Source of the DNA: DT-68 sp965263245
GTDB lineage: Bacteria > Bacillota_I > Bacilli_A > Mycoplasmatales > Metamycoplasmataceae
NCBI GenBank assembly: GCA_965263245.1
Contig: CBDHHR010000480.1
Span: 15,140-79,139 of the forward strand
Direction of reading: 5' to 3'
Length of the DNA: 64,000 nt
The notes under the pieces were generated by a model that was not told the origin of the DNA, ran no database searches, and saw nothing but the letters and a program-made list of their open reading frames with translations. Below are positions 12,351 through 24,839 of the stretch, one piece after another (within the stretch, counting starts at the first letter, position 1; each line of letters starts with the position of its first letter). The translations under genes were made by a program, and so were the position numbers.

Positions 12351-13127
12351 GTGTCTTTGTGCAGATCTGTCTACATACAGGTGTTGTGTCTGTGTGTAGA
12401 TCTGTCTACATACAGGTGTTTTGTCTGTGTAGATCTGTCTACATACAGGTGTTGTGTCTGTGTAGATCTGTCTACATACAGGTGGTGTGTCTTTGTGCAG
12501 ATCTGTCTACATATAGGTGTTGTTTCTGTGTAGATCTGTTTACATACAGGTGTTGTGTCTTTGTGTAGATCTGTCTACATATAGGTGTTGTGTCTGTGTA
12601 GATCTGTTTACATACAGGTGTTGTGTCTTTGTGTAGATCTGTCTACATACAGGTGTTGTGTCTGTGTAGATCTGTCTACATACAGGTGTTGTGTCTGTGT
12701 GTAGATCTGTCTACATACAGGTGTTGTGTCTGTGTAGATCTGTCTACATACAGGTGTTGTGTCTGTGTAGATCTGTCTACATACAGGTGTTGTGTCTATG
12801 TAGATCTGTCTACATACAGGTGTTGTGTCTGTGTAGATCTGTCTACATACAGGTGTTGTGTCTGTGTAGATCTGTCTACATACAGGTGTTGTGTCTGTGT
12901 GTAGATCTGTCTACATACAGGTGTTGTGTCTGTGTAGATCTGTCTACATACAGGTGTTGTGTCTGTGTAGATCTGTCTACATACAGGTGGTGTGTCTTTG
13001 TGCAGATCTGTCTACATATAGGTGTTGTTTCTGTGTAGATCTGTTTACATACAGGTGTTGTGTCTTTGTGTAGATCTGTCTACATATAGGTGTTGTGTCT
13101 GTGTAGATCTGTTTACATACAGGTGTT
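12351..13127 (+). repeat. A module, copy 3
   Basis: Half copy 12351-12622 (272 bp; starts with CTTTGTGCAG and has GTTTTGTC near 12419) and full unit 12623-13127 (505 bp) with the standard 15-monomer order including CTATG. Confidence 0.9.
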
Positions 13128-14468
13128 GTGTCTTTGTGTAGATCTGTCTACATACAGGTGTTGTGTCTGTGTAGATCTGTCTACATACAGGTGTTGTGTC
13201 TGTGTGTAGATCTGTCTACATACAGGTGTTGTGTCTGTGTAGATCTGTCTACATACAGGTGTTGTGTCTGTGTAGATCTGTCTACATACAGGTGTTGTGT
13301 CTATGTAGATCTGTCTACATATAGGTGTTGTGTCTGTGTGTAGATCTGTCTACATACAGGTGTTGTGGCTGTGTGTAGATCTGTCTACATACAGGTGTTG
13401 TGTCTTTGTGTAGATCTGTCTACATACAGGTGTTGTGTCTGTGTGTAGATCTGTCTACATACAGGTGTTGTGTCTGTGTGTAGATCTGTCTACATACAGG
13501 TGTTGTGTCTGTGTAGATCTGTCTACATACAGGTGTTGTGTCTGTGTGTAGATATGTCTACATACAGGTGTTGTGTCTGTGTAGATCTGTCTACATACAG
13601 GTGTTGTGTCTGTGTAGATCTGTCTACATACAGGTGTTGTGTCTGTGTGTAGATCTGTCTACATACAGGTGTTGTGTCTGTGTAGATCTGTCTACATAGA
13701 GGTGTTGTGTCTGTGTAGATCTGTCTAAATACAGGTGTTGTGTCTGTGTGTAGATCTGTCTGCATATAGGTGTTGTGTCTGTGTGTAGATCTGTCTACAT
13801 ACAGGTGTTGTGGCTGTGTGTAGATCTGTTTACATACAGGTGTTGTGTCTGTGTGTAGATCTGTCTACATACAGGTGTTGTGTCTGTGTAGATCTGTCTA
13901 CATACAGGTGTTGTGTCTGTGTGTAGATCTGTCTACATATAGGTGTTGTGTCTGTGTGTAGATCTGTCTACATACAGGTGTTGTGTCTGTGTGTAGATCT
14001 GTCTACATACAGGTGTTGTGTCTTTGTGTAGATCTGTCTACATACAGGTGTTGTGTCTGTGTGTAGATCTGTCTACATACAGGTGTTGTGTCTGTGTGTA
14101 GATCTGTCTACATACAGGTGTTGTGTCTGTGTAGATCTGTCTACATACAGGTGTTGTGTCTGTGTGTAGATCTGTCTACATACAGGTGTTGTGTCTGTGT
14201 GTAGATCTGTCTACATACAGGTGTTGTGTCTGTGTGTAGATATGTCTACATACAGGTGTTGTGTCTGTGTAGATCTGTCTACATACAGGTGTTGTGTCTG
14301 TGTGTAGATCTGTCTACATACAGGTGTTGTGTCTGTGTGTAGATCTGTCTACATACAGGTGTTGTGTCTGTGTGTAGATATGTCTACATACAGGTGTTGT
14401 GTCTGTGTGTAGATATGTCTACATACAGGTGTTGTGTCTGTGTAGATCTGTCTACATACAGGTGTTGT

Positions 14469-15571
14469 GAATGTGTGTAGATCTGTCTACATACAGGTGT
14501 TGTGTCTGTGTGTAGATCTGTCTACATACAGGTGTTGTGTCTGTGTGTAGATCTGTCTACATACAGGTGTTGTGTCTGTGTGTAGATCTGTCTACATACA
14601 GGTGTTGTGTCTGTGTTAGATCTGTCTACATACAGGTGTTGTGTCTGTGTAGATCTGTCTACATACAGGTGTTGTGTCTGTGTGTAGATCTGTCTACATA
14701 CAGGTGTTGTGTCTGTGTGTAGATATGTCTACATACAGGTGTTGTGTCTGTGTGTAGATATGTCTACATACAGGTGTTGTGTCTGTGTAGATCTGTCTAC
14801 ATACAGGTGTTGTGAATGTGTGTAGATCTGTCTACATACAGGTGTTGTGTCTGTGTGTAGATCTGTCTACATACAGGTGTTGTGTCTGTGTGTAGATATG
14901 TCTACATACAGGTGTTGTGTCTGTGTGTAGATATGTCTACATACAGGTGTTGTGTCTGTGTAGATCTGTCTACATACAGGTGTTGTGAATGTGTGTAGAT
15001 CTGTCTACATACAGGTGTTGTGTCTGTGTGTAGATCTGTCTACATACAGGTGTTGTGTCTGTGTGTAGATATGTCTACATACAGGTGTTGTGTCTGTGTA
15101 GATCTGTCTACATACAGGTGTTGTGTCTGTGTGTAGATCTGTCTACATACAGGTGTTGTGTCTGTGTGTAGATCTGTTTACATACAGGTGTTGTGTCTTT
15201 GTGTAGATCTGTCTACATACAGGTGTTGTGTCTGTGTGTAGATCTGTCTACATACAGGTGTTGTGTCTGTGTGTAGATCTGTCTACATACAGGTGTTGTG
15301 TCTGTGTAGATCTGTCTACATACAGGTGTTGTGAATGTGTGTAGATCTGTCTACATACAGGTGTTGTGTCTGTGTGTAGATCTGTCTACATACAGGTGTT
15401 GTGTCTGTGTGTAGATATGTCTACATACAGGTGTTGTGTCTGTGTGTAGATATGTCTACATACAGGTGTTGTGTCTGTGTAGATCTGTCTACATACAGGT
15501 GTTGTGAATGTGTGTAGATCTGTCTACATATAGGTGTTGTGTCTGTGTAGATCTGTTTACATACAGGTGTT
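14469..15571 (+). repeat. Pentamer tract, copy 3
   Basis: GAATG at 14469, 14814, 14987, 15333 and 15506. The first interval is 345 bp instead of 311 because of an added 34 bp monomer near 14616; the usual first GAATG is missing. Confidence 0.88.
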
Positions 15572-16076
15572 GTGTCTTTGTGTAGATCTGTCTACATACA
15601 GGTGTTGTGTCTGTGTAGATCTGTCTACATACAGGTGTTGTGTCTGTGTGTAGATCTGTCTACATACAGGTGTTGTGTCTGTGTAGATCTGTCTACATAC
15701 AGGTGTTGTGTCTGTGTAGATCTGTCTACATACAGGTGTTGTGTCTATGTAGATCTGTCTACATACAGGTGTTGTGTCTGTGTAGATCTGTCTACATACA
15801 GGTGTTGTGTCTGTGTAGATCTGTCTACATACAGGTGTTGTGTCTGTGTGTAGATCTGTCTACATACAGGTGTTGTGTCTGTGTAGATCTGTCTACATAC
15901 AGGTGTTGTGTCTGTGTAGATCTGTCTACATACAGGTGGTGTGTCTTTGTGCAGATCTGTCTACATATAGGTGTTGTTTCTGTGTAGATCTGTTTACATA
16001 CAGGTGTTGTGTCTTTGTGTAGATCTGTCTACATATAGGTGTTGTGTCTGTGTAGATCTGTTTACATACAGGTGTT
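15572..16076 (+). repeat. B unit, copy 3 (505 bp)
   Basis: Standard order with GGTGTTG entry; the next half-unit starts at 16077. Confidence 0.9.
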
Positions 16077-17783
16077 GTGTCTTTGTGTAGATCTGTCTAC
16101 ATACAGGTGTTGTGTCTGTGTAGATCTGTCTACATACAGGTGTTGTGTCTGTGTGTAGATCTGTCTACATACAGGTGTTGTGTCTGTGTAGATCTGTCTA
16201 CATACAGGTGTTGTGTCTGTGTAGATCTGTCTACATACAGGTGTTGTGTCTATGTAGATCTGTCTACATACAGGTGTTGTGTCTGTGTAGATCTGTCTAC
16301 ATACAGGTGTTGTGTCTGTGTAGATCTGTCTACATACAGGTGTTGTGTCTTTGTGTAGATCTGTCTACATACAGGTGTTGTGTCTGTGTGTAGATCTGTC
16401 TACATACAGGTGTTGTGTCTGTGTGTAGATCTGTCTACATACAGGTGTTGTGTCTGTGTAGATCTGTCTACATACAGGTGTTGTGTCTGTGTGTAGATAT
16501 GTCTACATACAGGTGTTGTGTCTGTGTAGATCTGTCTACATACAGGTGTTGTGTCTGTGTAGATCTGTCTACATACAGGTGTTGTGTCTGTGTGTAGATC
16601 TGTCTACATACAGGTGTTGTGTCTGTGTGTAGATCTGTCTACATACAGGTGTTGTGTCTTTGTGTAGATCTGTCTACATACAGGTGTTGTGTCTGTGTGT
16701 AGATCTGTCTACATACAGGTGTTGTGTCTGTGTGTAGATCTGTCTACATACAGGTGTTGTGTCTGTGTAGATCTGTCTACATACAGGTGTTGTGTCTGTG
16801 TGTAGATCTGTCTACATACAGGTGTTGTGTCTGTGTAGATCTGTCTACATACAGGTGTTGTGTCTGTGTAGATCTGTCTACATACAGGTGTTGTGTCTGT
16901 GTGTAGATCTGTCTACATACAGGTGTTGTGTCTGTGTAGATCTGTCTACATACAGGTGTTGTGTCTGTGTAGATCTGTCTACATACAGGTGTTGTGTCTG
17001 TGTAGATCTGTCTACATACAGGTGTTGTGTCTGTGTGTAGATCTGTCTACATACAGGTGTTGTGTCTTTGTGTAGATCTGTCTACATACAGGTGTTGTGT
17101 CTTTGTGTAGATCTGTCTACATACAGGTGTTGTGTCTGTGTGTAGATCTGTCTACATACAGGTGTTGTGTCTTTGTGTAGATCTGTCTACATACAGGTGT
17201 TGTGTCTGTGTAGATCTGTCTACATACAGGTGTTGTGTCTGTGTGTAGATCTGTCTACATACAGGTGTTGTGTCTGTGTAGATCTGTCTACATACAGGTG
17301 TTGTGTCTGTGTAGATCTGTCTACATACAGGTGTTGTGTCTGTGTGTAGATCTGTCTACATACAGGTGTTGTGTCTTTGTGTAGATCTGTCTACATACAG
17401 GTGTTGTGTCTGTGTAGATCTGTCTACATACAGGTGTTGTGTCTTTGTGTAGATCTGTCTACATACAGGTGTTGTGTCTTTGTGTAGATCTGTCTACATA
17501 CAGGTGTTGTGTCTGTGTAGATCTGTCTACATACAGGTGTTGTGTCTGTGTGTAGATCTGTCTACATACAGGTGTTGTGTCTGTGTGTAGATCTGTCTAC
17601 ATACAGGTGTTGTGTCTGTGTAGATCTGTCTACATACAGGTGTTGTGTCTGTGTAGATCTGTCTACATACAGGTGTTGTGTCTGTGTAGATCTGTCTACA
17701 TACAGGTGTTGTGTCTGTGTGTAGATCTGTCTACATACAGGTGTTGTGTCTGTGTAGATCTGTCTACATACAGGTGTTGTGTC

Positions 17784-18040
17784 TGTGTGTAGATCTGTCT
17801 ACATACAGGTGTTGTGTCTGTGTGTAGATCTGTCTACATACAGGTGTTGTGTCTGTGTGTAGATCTGTCTACATACAGGTGTTGTGTCTGTGTGTAGATC
17901 TGTCTACATACAGGTGTTGTGTCTGTGTGTAGATCTGTCTACATACAGGTGTTGTGTCTGTGTGTAGATCTGTCTACATACAGGTGTTGTGTCTGTGTGT
18001 AGATCTGTCTACATACAGGTGTTGTGTCTGTGTGTAGATC
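17784..18040 (+). repeat. Invariant long-monomer run in HOR copy 3
   Basis: About seven consecutive 35 bp monomers with no visible difference. The same HOR position in copies 1, 2 and 10 carries GTGGC, TGTTTACA, GATATG and short-monomer variants. This is either a local expansion or homogenisation, or an assembly consensus effect. Confidence 0.8.
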
Positions 18041-18231
18041 TGTTTACATACAGGTGTTGTGTCTTTGTGTAGATCTGTCTACATACAGGTGTTGTGTCTG
18101 TGTGTAGATCTGTCTACATACAGGTGTTGTGTCTGTGTGTAGATCTGTCTACATACAGGTGTTGTGTCTGTGTGTAGATCTGTCTACATACAGGTGTTGT
18201 GTATGTGTAGATCTGTCTACATACAGGTGTT

Positions 18232-19008
18232 GTGTCTTTGTGCAGATCTGTCTACATACAGGTGTTGTGTCTGTGTGTAGATCTGTCTACATACAGGTGT
18301 TGTGTCTGTGTAGATCTGTCTACATACAGGTGTTGTGTCTGTGTAGATCTGTCTACATACAGGTGGTGTGTCTTTGTGCAGATCTGTCTACATATAGGTG
18401 TTGTTTCTGTGTAGATCTGTTTACATACAGGTGTTGTGTCTTTGTGTAGATCTGTCTACATATAGGTGTTGTGTCTGTGTAGATCTGTTTACATACAGGT
18501 GTTGTGTCTTTGTGTAGATCTGTCTACATACAGGTGTTGTGTCTGTGTAGATCTGTCTACATACAGGTGTTGTGTCTGTGTGTAGATCTGTCTACATACA
18601 GGTGTTGTGTCTGTGTAGATCTGTCTACATACAGGTGTTGTGTCTGTGTAGATCTGTCTACATACAGGTGTTGTGTCTATGTAGATCTGTCTACATACAG
18701 GTGTTGTGTCTGTGTAGATCTGTCTACATACAGGTGTTGTGTCTGTGTAGATCTGTCTACATACAGGTGTTGTGTCTGTGTGTAGATCTGTCTACATACA
18801 GGTGTTGTGTCTGTGTAGATCTGTCTACATACAGGTGTTGTGTCTGTGTAGATCTGTCTACATACAGGTGGTGTGTCTTTGTGCAGATCTGTCTACATAT
18901 AGGTGTTGTTTCTGTGTAGATCTGTTTACATACAGGTGTTGTGTCTTTGTGTAGATCTGTCTACATATAGGTGTTGTGTCTGTGTAGATCTGTTTACATA
19001 CAGGTGTT
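18232..19008 (+). repeat. A module, copy 4
   Basis: Half copy 18232-18503 (272 bp; CTTTGTGCAG start, no GTTTTGTC) and full unit 18504-19008 (505 bp) with standard order. Confidence 0.9.
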
Positions 19009-20175
19009 GTGTCTTTGTGTAGATCTGTCTACATACAGGTGTTGTGTCTGTGTAGATCTGTCTACATACAGGTGTTGTGTCTGTGTGTAGATCTGTCTAC
19101 ATACAGGTGTTGTGTCTGTGTAGATCTGTCTACATACAGGTGTTGTGTCTGTGTAGATCTGTCTACATACAGGTGTTGTGTCTATGTAGATCTGTCTACA
19201 TACAGGTGTTGTGTCTGTGTGTAGATCTGTCTACATACAGGTGTTGTGCTGTGTGTAGATCTGTCTACATACAGGTGTTGTGTCTTTGTGTAGATCTGTC
19301 TACATACAGGTGTTGTGTCTGTGTGTAGATCTGTCTACATACAGGTGTTGTGTCTGTGTGTAGATCTGTCTACATACAGGTGTTGTGTCTGTGTAGATCT
19401 GTCTACATACAGGTGTTGTGTCTGTGTGTAGATCTGTCTACATACAGGTGTTGTGTCTGTGTAGATCTGTCTACATACAGGTGTTGTGTCTGTGTAGATC
19501 TGTCTACATACAGGTGTTGTGTCTGTGTGTAGATCTGTCTACATACAGGTGTTGTGTCTGTGTAGATCTGTCTACATAGAGGTGTTGTGTCTGTGTAGAT
19601 CTGTCTAAATACAGGTGTTGTGTCTGTGTGTAGATCTGTCTACATACAGGTGTTGTGTCTGTGTGTAGATCTGTCTACATACAGGTGTTGTGTCTGTGTG
19701 TAGATCTGTCTACATACAGGTGTTGTGTCTGTGTGTAGATCTGTCTACATACAGGTGTTGTGTCTGTGTAGATCTGTCTACATACAGGTGTTGTGTCTGT
19801 GTGTAGATCTGTCTACATATAGGTGTTGTGTCTGTGTGTAGATCTGTCTACATACAGGTGTTGTGTCTGTGTGTAGATCTGTTTACATACAGGTGTTGTG
19901 TCTTTGTGTAGATCTGTCTACATACAGGTGTTGTGTCTGTGTGTAGATCTGTCTACATACAGGTGTTGTGTCTGTGTGTAGATCTGTCTACATACAGGTG
20001 TTGTGTCTGTGTAGATCTGTCTACATACAGGTGTTGTGTCTGTGTGTAGATCTGTCTACATACAGGTGTTGTGTCTGTGTGTAGATATGTCTACATACAG
20101 GTGTTGTGTCTGTGTGTAGATATGTCTACATACAGGTGTTGTGTCTGTGTAGATCTGTCTACATACAGGTGTTGT

Positions 20176-21417
20176 GAATGTGTGTAGATCTGTCTACATA
20201 CAGGTGTTGTGTCTGTGTGTAGATCTGTCTACATACAGGTGTTGTGTCTGTGTGTAGATATGTCTACATACAGGTGTTGTGTCTGTGTGTAGATCTGTCT
20301 ACATACAGGTGTTGTGTCTGTGTAGATCTGTCTACATACAGGTGTTGTGAATGTGTGTAGATCTGTCTACATACAGGTGTTGTGTCTGTGTGTAGATCTG
20401 TCTACATACAGGTGTTGTGTCTGTGTGTAGATCTGTCTACATACAGGTGTTGTGTCTGTGTGTAGATCTGTCTACATACAGGTGTTGTGTCTGTGTAGAT
20501 CTGTCTACATACAGGTGTTGTGTCTGTGTGTAGATCTGTCTACATACAGGTGTTGTGTCTGTGTGTAGATATGTCTACATACAGGTGTTGTGTCTGTGTG
20601 TAGATATGTCTACATACAGGTGTTGTGTCTGTGTAGATCTGTCTACATACAGGTGTTGTGAATGTGTGTAGATCTGTCTACATACAGGTGTTGTGTCTGT
20701 GTGTAGATCTGTCTACATACAGGTGTTGTGTCTGTGTGTAGATATGTCTACATACAGGTGTTGTGTCTGTGTGTAGATATGTCTACATACAGGTGTTGTG
20801 TCTGTGTAGATCTGTCTACATACAGGTGTTGTGAATGTGTGTAGATCTGTCTACATACAGGTGTTGTGTCTGTGTGTAGATCTGTCTACATACAGGTGTT
20901 GTGTCTGTGTGTAGATATGTCTACATACAGGTGTTGTGTCTGTGTAGATCTGTCTACATACAGGTGTTGTGTCTGTGTGTAGATCTGTCTACATACAGGT
21001 GTTGTGTCTGTGTGTAGATCTGTTTACATACAGGTGTTGTGTCTTTGTGTAGATCTGTCTACATACAGGTGTTGTGTCTGTGTGTAGATCTGTCTACATA
21101 CAGGTGTTGTGTCTGTGTGTAGATCTGTCTACATACAGGTGTTGTGTCTGTGTAGATCTGTCTACATACAGGTGTTGTGAATGTGTGTAGATCTGTCTAC
21201 ATACAGGTGTTGTGTCTGTGTGTAGATCTGTCTACATACAGGTGTTGTGTCTGTGTGTAGATATGTCTACATACAGGTGTTGTGTCTGTGTGTAGATATG
21301 TCTACATACAGGTGTTGTGTCTGTGTAGATCTGTCTACATACAGGTGTTGTGAATGTGTGTAGATCTGTCTACATATAGGTGTTGTGTCTGTGTAGATCT
21401 GTTTACATACAGGTGGT
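20176..21417 (+). repeat. Pentamer tract, copy 4 (complete)
   Basis: All six GAATG monomers with exact canonical spacing of 173, 311, 173, 346 and 173 bp. One GATATG monomer near 20290 has reverted to GATCTG, a change also seen in copy 7. Confidence 0.9.
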
Positions 21418-21922
21418 GTGTCTTTGTGTAGATCTGTCTACATACAGGTGTTGTGTCTGTGTAGATCTGTCTACATACAGGTGTTGTGTCTGTGTGTAGA
21501 TCTGTCTACATACAGGTGTTGTGTCTGTGTAGATCTGTCTACATACAGGTGTTGTGTCTGTGTAGATCTGTCTACATACAGGTGTTGTGTCTATGTAGAT
21601 CTGTCTACATACAGGTGTTGTGTCTGTGTAGATCTGTCTACATACAGGTGTTGTGTCTGTGTAGATCTGTCTACATACAGGTGTTGTGTCTGTGTGTAGA
21701 TCTGTCTACATACAGGTGTTGTGTCTGTGTAGATCTGTCTACATACAGGTGTTGTGTCTGTGTAGATCTGTCTACATACAGGTGGTGTGTCTTTGTGCAG
21801 ATCTGTCTACATATAGGTGTTGTTTCTGTGTAGATCTGTTTACATACAGGTGTTGTGTCTTTGTGTAGATCTGTCTACATATAGGTGTTGTGTCTGTGTA
21901 GATCTGTTTACATACAGGTGTT
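21418..21922 (+). repeat. B unit, copy 4 (505 bp)
   Basis: Standard order with GGTGGTG entry; the next half-unit starts at 21923. Confidence 0.9.
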
Positions 21923-23329
21923 GTGTCTTTGTGTAGATCTGTCTACATACAGGTGTTGTGTCTGTGTAGATCTGTCTACATACAGGTGTTGTGTCTGTGT
22001 GTAGATCTGTCTACATACAGGTGTTGTGTCTGTGTAGATCTGTCTACATACAGGTGTTGTGTCTGTGTAGATCTGTCTACATACAGGTGTTGTGTCTATG
22101 TAGATCTGTCTACATACAGGTGTTGTGTCTGTGTAGATCTGTCTACATACAGGTGTTGTGTCTGTGTAGATCTGTCTACATACAGGTGTTGTGTCTTTGT
22201 GTAGATCTGTCTACATACAGGTGTTGTGTCTGTGTGTAGATCTGTCTACATACAGGTGTTGTGTCTGTGTGTAGATCTGTCTACATACAGGTGTTGTGTC
22301 TGTGTAGATCTGTCTACATACAGGTGTTGTGTCTGTGTGTAGATATGTCTACATACAGGTGTTGTGTCTGTGTAGATCTGTCTACATACAGGTGTTGTGT
22401 CTATGTAGATCTGTCTACATATAGGTGTTGTGTCTGTGTGTAGATCTGTCTACATACAGGTGTTGTGGCTGTGTGTAGATCTGTCTACATACAGGTGTTG
22501 TGTCTTTGTGTAGATCTGTCTACATACAGGTGTTGTGTCTGTGTGTAGATCTGTCTACATACAGGTGTTGTGTCTGTGTGTAGATCTGTCTACATACAGG
22601 TGTTGTGTCTGTGTAGATCTGTCTACATACAGGTGTTGTGTCTGTGTGTAGATATGTCTACATACAGGTGTTGTGTCTGTGTAGATCTGTCTACATACAG
22701 GTGTTGTGTCTGTGTAGATCTGTCTACATACAGGTGTTGTGTCTGTGTGTAGATCTGTCTACATACAGGTGTTGTGTCTGTGTAGATCTGTCTACATACA
22801 GGTGTTGTGTCTGTGTAGATCTGTCTACATACAGGTGTTGTGTCTGTGTAGATCTGTCTACATACAGGTGTTGTGTCTGTGTGTAGATCTGTCTACATAC
22901 AGGTGTTGTGTCTGTGTGTAGATCTGTCTACATACAGGTGTTGTGTCTGTGTGTAGATCTGTCTACATACAGGTGTTGTGTCTGTGTGTAGATCTGTCTA
23001 CATACAGGTGTTGTGTCTGTGTGTAGATCTGTCTACATACAGGTGTTGTGTCTGTGTAGATCTGTCTACATACAGGTGTTGTGTCTGTGTGTAGATCTGT
23101 CTACATACAGGTGTTGTGTCTGTGTAGATCTGTCTACATACAGGTGTTGTGTCTGTGTAGATCTGTCTACATACAGGTGTTGTGTCTGTGTGTAGATCTG
23201 TCTACATACAGGTGTTGTGTCTTTGTGTAGATCTGTCTACATACAGGTGTTGTGTCTGTGTGTAGATCTGTCTACATACAGGTGTTGTGTCTGTGTGTAG
23301 ATCTGTCTACATACAGGTGTTGTGTCTTT

Positions 23330-24025
23330 GTGTAGTGTCTACATACAGGTGTTGTGTCTGTGATCTGTCTACATACAGGTGTTGTGTCTGTGTGTAGATC
23401 TGTCTACATACAGGTGTTGTGTCTGTGTGTAGATCTGTCTACATACAGGTGTTGTGTCTGTGTAGATCTGTCTACATACAGGTGTTGTGTGTGTAGATCT
23501 GTCTACATACAGGTGTTGTGTCTGTGTAGATCTGTCTACATACAGGTGTTGTGTCTGTGTGTAGATCTGTCTACATACAGGTGTTGTGTCTGTCTACATA
23601 CAGGTGTTGTGTCTGTGTAGATCTGTCTACATACAGGTGTTGTGTCTGTGTGTAGATCTGTCTACATACAGGTGTTGTGTCTGTGTGTAGATCTGTCTAC
23701 ATACAGGTGTTGTGTCTGTGTGTAGATCTGTCTACATACAGGTGTTGTGTCTGTGTGTAGATCTGTCTACATACAGGTGTTGTGTCTGTGTGTAGATCTG
23801 TCTACATACAGGTGTTGTGTCTGTGTGTAGATCTGTCTACATACAGGTGTTGTGTCTGTGTGTAGATCTGTCTACATACAGGTGTTGTTGTGTCTGTGTG
23901 TAGATCTGTCTACATACAGGTGTTGTGTCTGTGTGTAGATCTGTCTACATACAGGTGTTGTGTCTGTGTGTAGATCTGTCTACATACAGGTGTTGTGTCT
24001 GTGTGTAGATCTGTCTACATACAGG
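23330..24025 (+). repeat. Irregular patch and invariant long run, HOR copy 4
   Basis: Several abnormal monomers lie close together: GTAGTGTCTAC (3 bp loss, near 23334), TGTGATCTG (3 bp loss, near 23358), GTTGTGTGTGTAG (near 23488), GTGTCTGTCTACATAC (left hairpin arm missing, near 23588) and GTTGTTGTGTC (3 bp gain, near 23886). From about 23632 to 24025 the rest is plain long monomers, where other copies carry TGTTTACA and CTTTGTG marks. Confidence 0.82.
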
Positions 24026-24062
24026 TGTTGTGTATGTGTAGATCTGTCTACATACAGGTGTT

Positions 24063-24839
24063 GTGTCTTTGTGCAGATCTGTCTACATACAGGTGTTGTG
24101 TCTGTGTGTAGATCTGTCTACATACAGGTGTTTTGTCTGTGTAGATCTGTCTACATACAGGTGTTGTGTCTGTGTAGATCTGTCTACATACAGGTGGTGT
24201 GTCTTTGTGCAGATCTGTCTACATATAGGTGTTGTTTCTGTGTAGATCTGTTTACATACAGGTGTTGTGTCTTTGTGTAGATCTGTCTACATATAGGTGT
24301 TGTGTCTGTGTAGATCTGTTTACATACAGGTGTTGTGTCTTTGTGTAGATCTGTCTACATACAGGTGTTGTGTCTGTGTAGATCTGTCTACATACAGGTG
24401 TTGTGTCTGTGTGTAGATCTGTCTACATACAGGTGTTGTGTCTGTGTAGATCTGTCTACATACAGGTGTTGTGTCTGTGTAGATCTGTCTACATACAGGT
24501 GTTGTGTCTATGTAGATCTGTCTACATACAGGTGTTGTGTCTGTGTAGATCTGTCTACATACAGGTGTTGTGTCTGTGTAGATCTGTCTACATACAGGTG
24601 TTGTGTCTGTGTGTAGATCTGTCTACATACAGGTGTTGTGTCTGTGTAGATCTGTCTACATACAGGTGTTGTGTCTGTGTAGATCTGTCTACATACAGGT
24701 GGTGTGTCTTTGTGCAGATCTGTCTACATATAGGTGTTGTTTCTGTGTAGATCTGTTTACATACAGGTGTTGTGTCTTTGTGTAGATCTGTCTACATATA
24801 GGTGTTGTGTCTGTGTAGATCTGTTTACATACAGGTGTT
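24063..24839 (+). repeat. A module, copy 5
   Basis: Half copy 24063-24334 (272 bp; CTTTGTGCAG and GTTTTGTC) and full unit 24335-24839 (505 bp). It keeps its standard structure although it follows directly after the irregular patch of HOR copy 4. Confidence 0.9.

Larger units (their letters stand above)
6776..12622 (+). repeat. HOR copy 2 (5,847 bp)
   Basis: A to B is 2,919 bp, 4 bp over canonical, explained by a 4 bp tandem duplication (GATATGTCTGTC) near 9052-9063. B to A is the canonical 2,928 bp. GAATG monomers lie at 8449, 8622, 8933, 9110 and 9456; the sixth site (about 9629) has reverted to an ordinary long monomer. The CTATG variant of the A unit has been lost (6776-7280). GTAGACC near 11233 removes a BglII site and is shared with copies 6 and 10. 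Confidence 0.92.
12623..18503 (+). repeat. HOR copy 3 (5,881 bp, longest)
   Basis: A to B is 2,949 bp, 34 bp over canonical, matching one extra monomer of unusual 34 bp length (CTGTGTTAGATC near 14616). GAATG monomers are at 14469, 14814, 14987, 15333 and 15506; the first expected site (about 14296) is an ordinary long monomer. CTGCATATAGG near 13760 is shared with copies 5, 10 and 11. The end of the copy (17784-18040) is a run of invariant long monomers where copies 1, 2 and 10 carry diverse variants. Confidence 0.92.
18504..24334 (+). repeat. HOR copy 4 (5,831 bp)
   Basis: A to B is 2,914 bp, explained by the same GTG-CTG one-base loss as copy 1 (19248). All six GAATG monomers are present: 20176, 20349, 20660, 20833, 21179 and 21352. 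The second half contains a cluster of short deletions at 23330-23600 followed by an invariant long-monomer run to about 24025. The deletion in TGTGATCTG near 23358 recurs at the same HOR position in copy 8 (near 46660). Confidence 0.92.

Noticed and set aside
13523..13765. Minus-strand 80-codon frame starting with ATG, repeated at 25235-25477, 54341-54583 and 60184-60426
   Set aside because: The ATG comes from the single CTGCATATAGG variant shared by copies 3, 5, 10 and 11. The frame is another translation of the same monomers. Conservation reflects HOR duplication, not coding.
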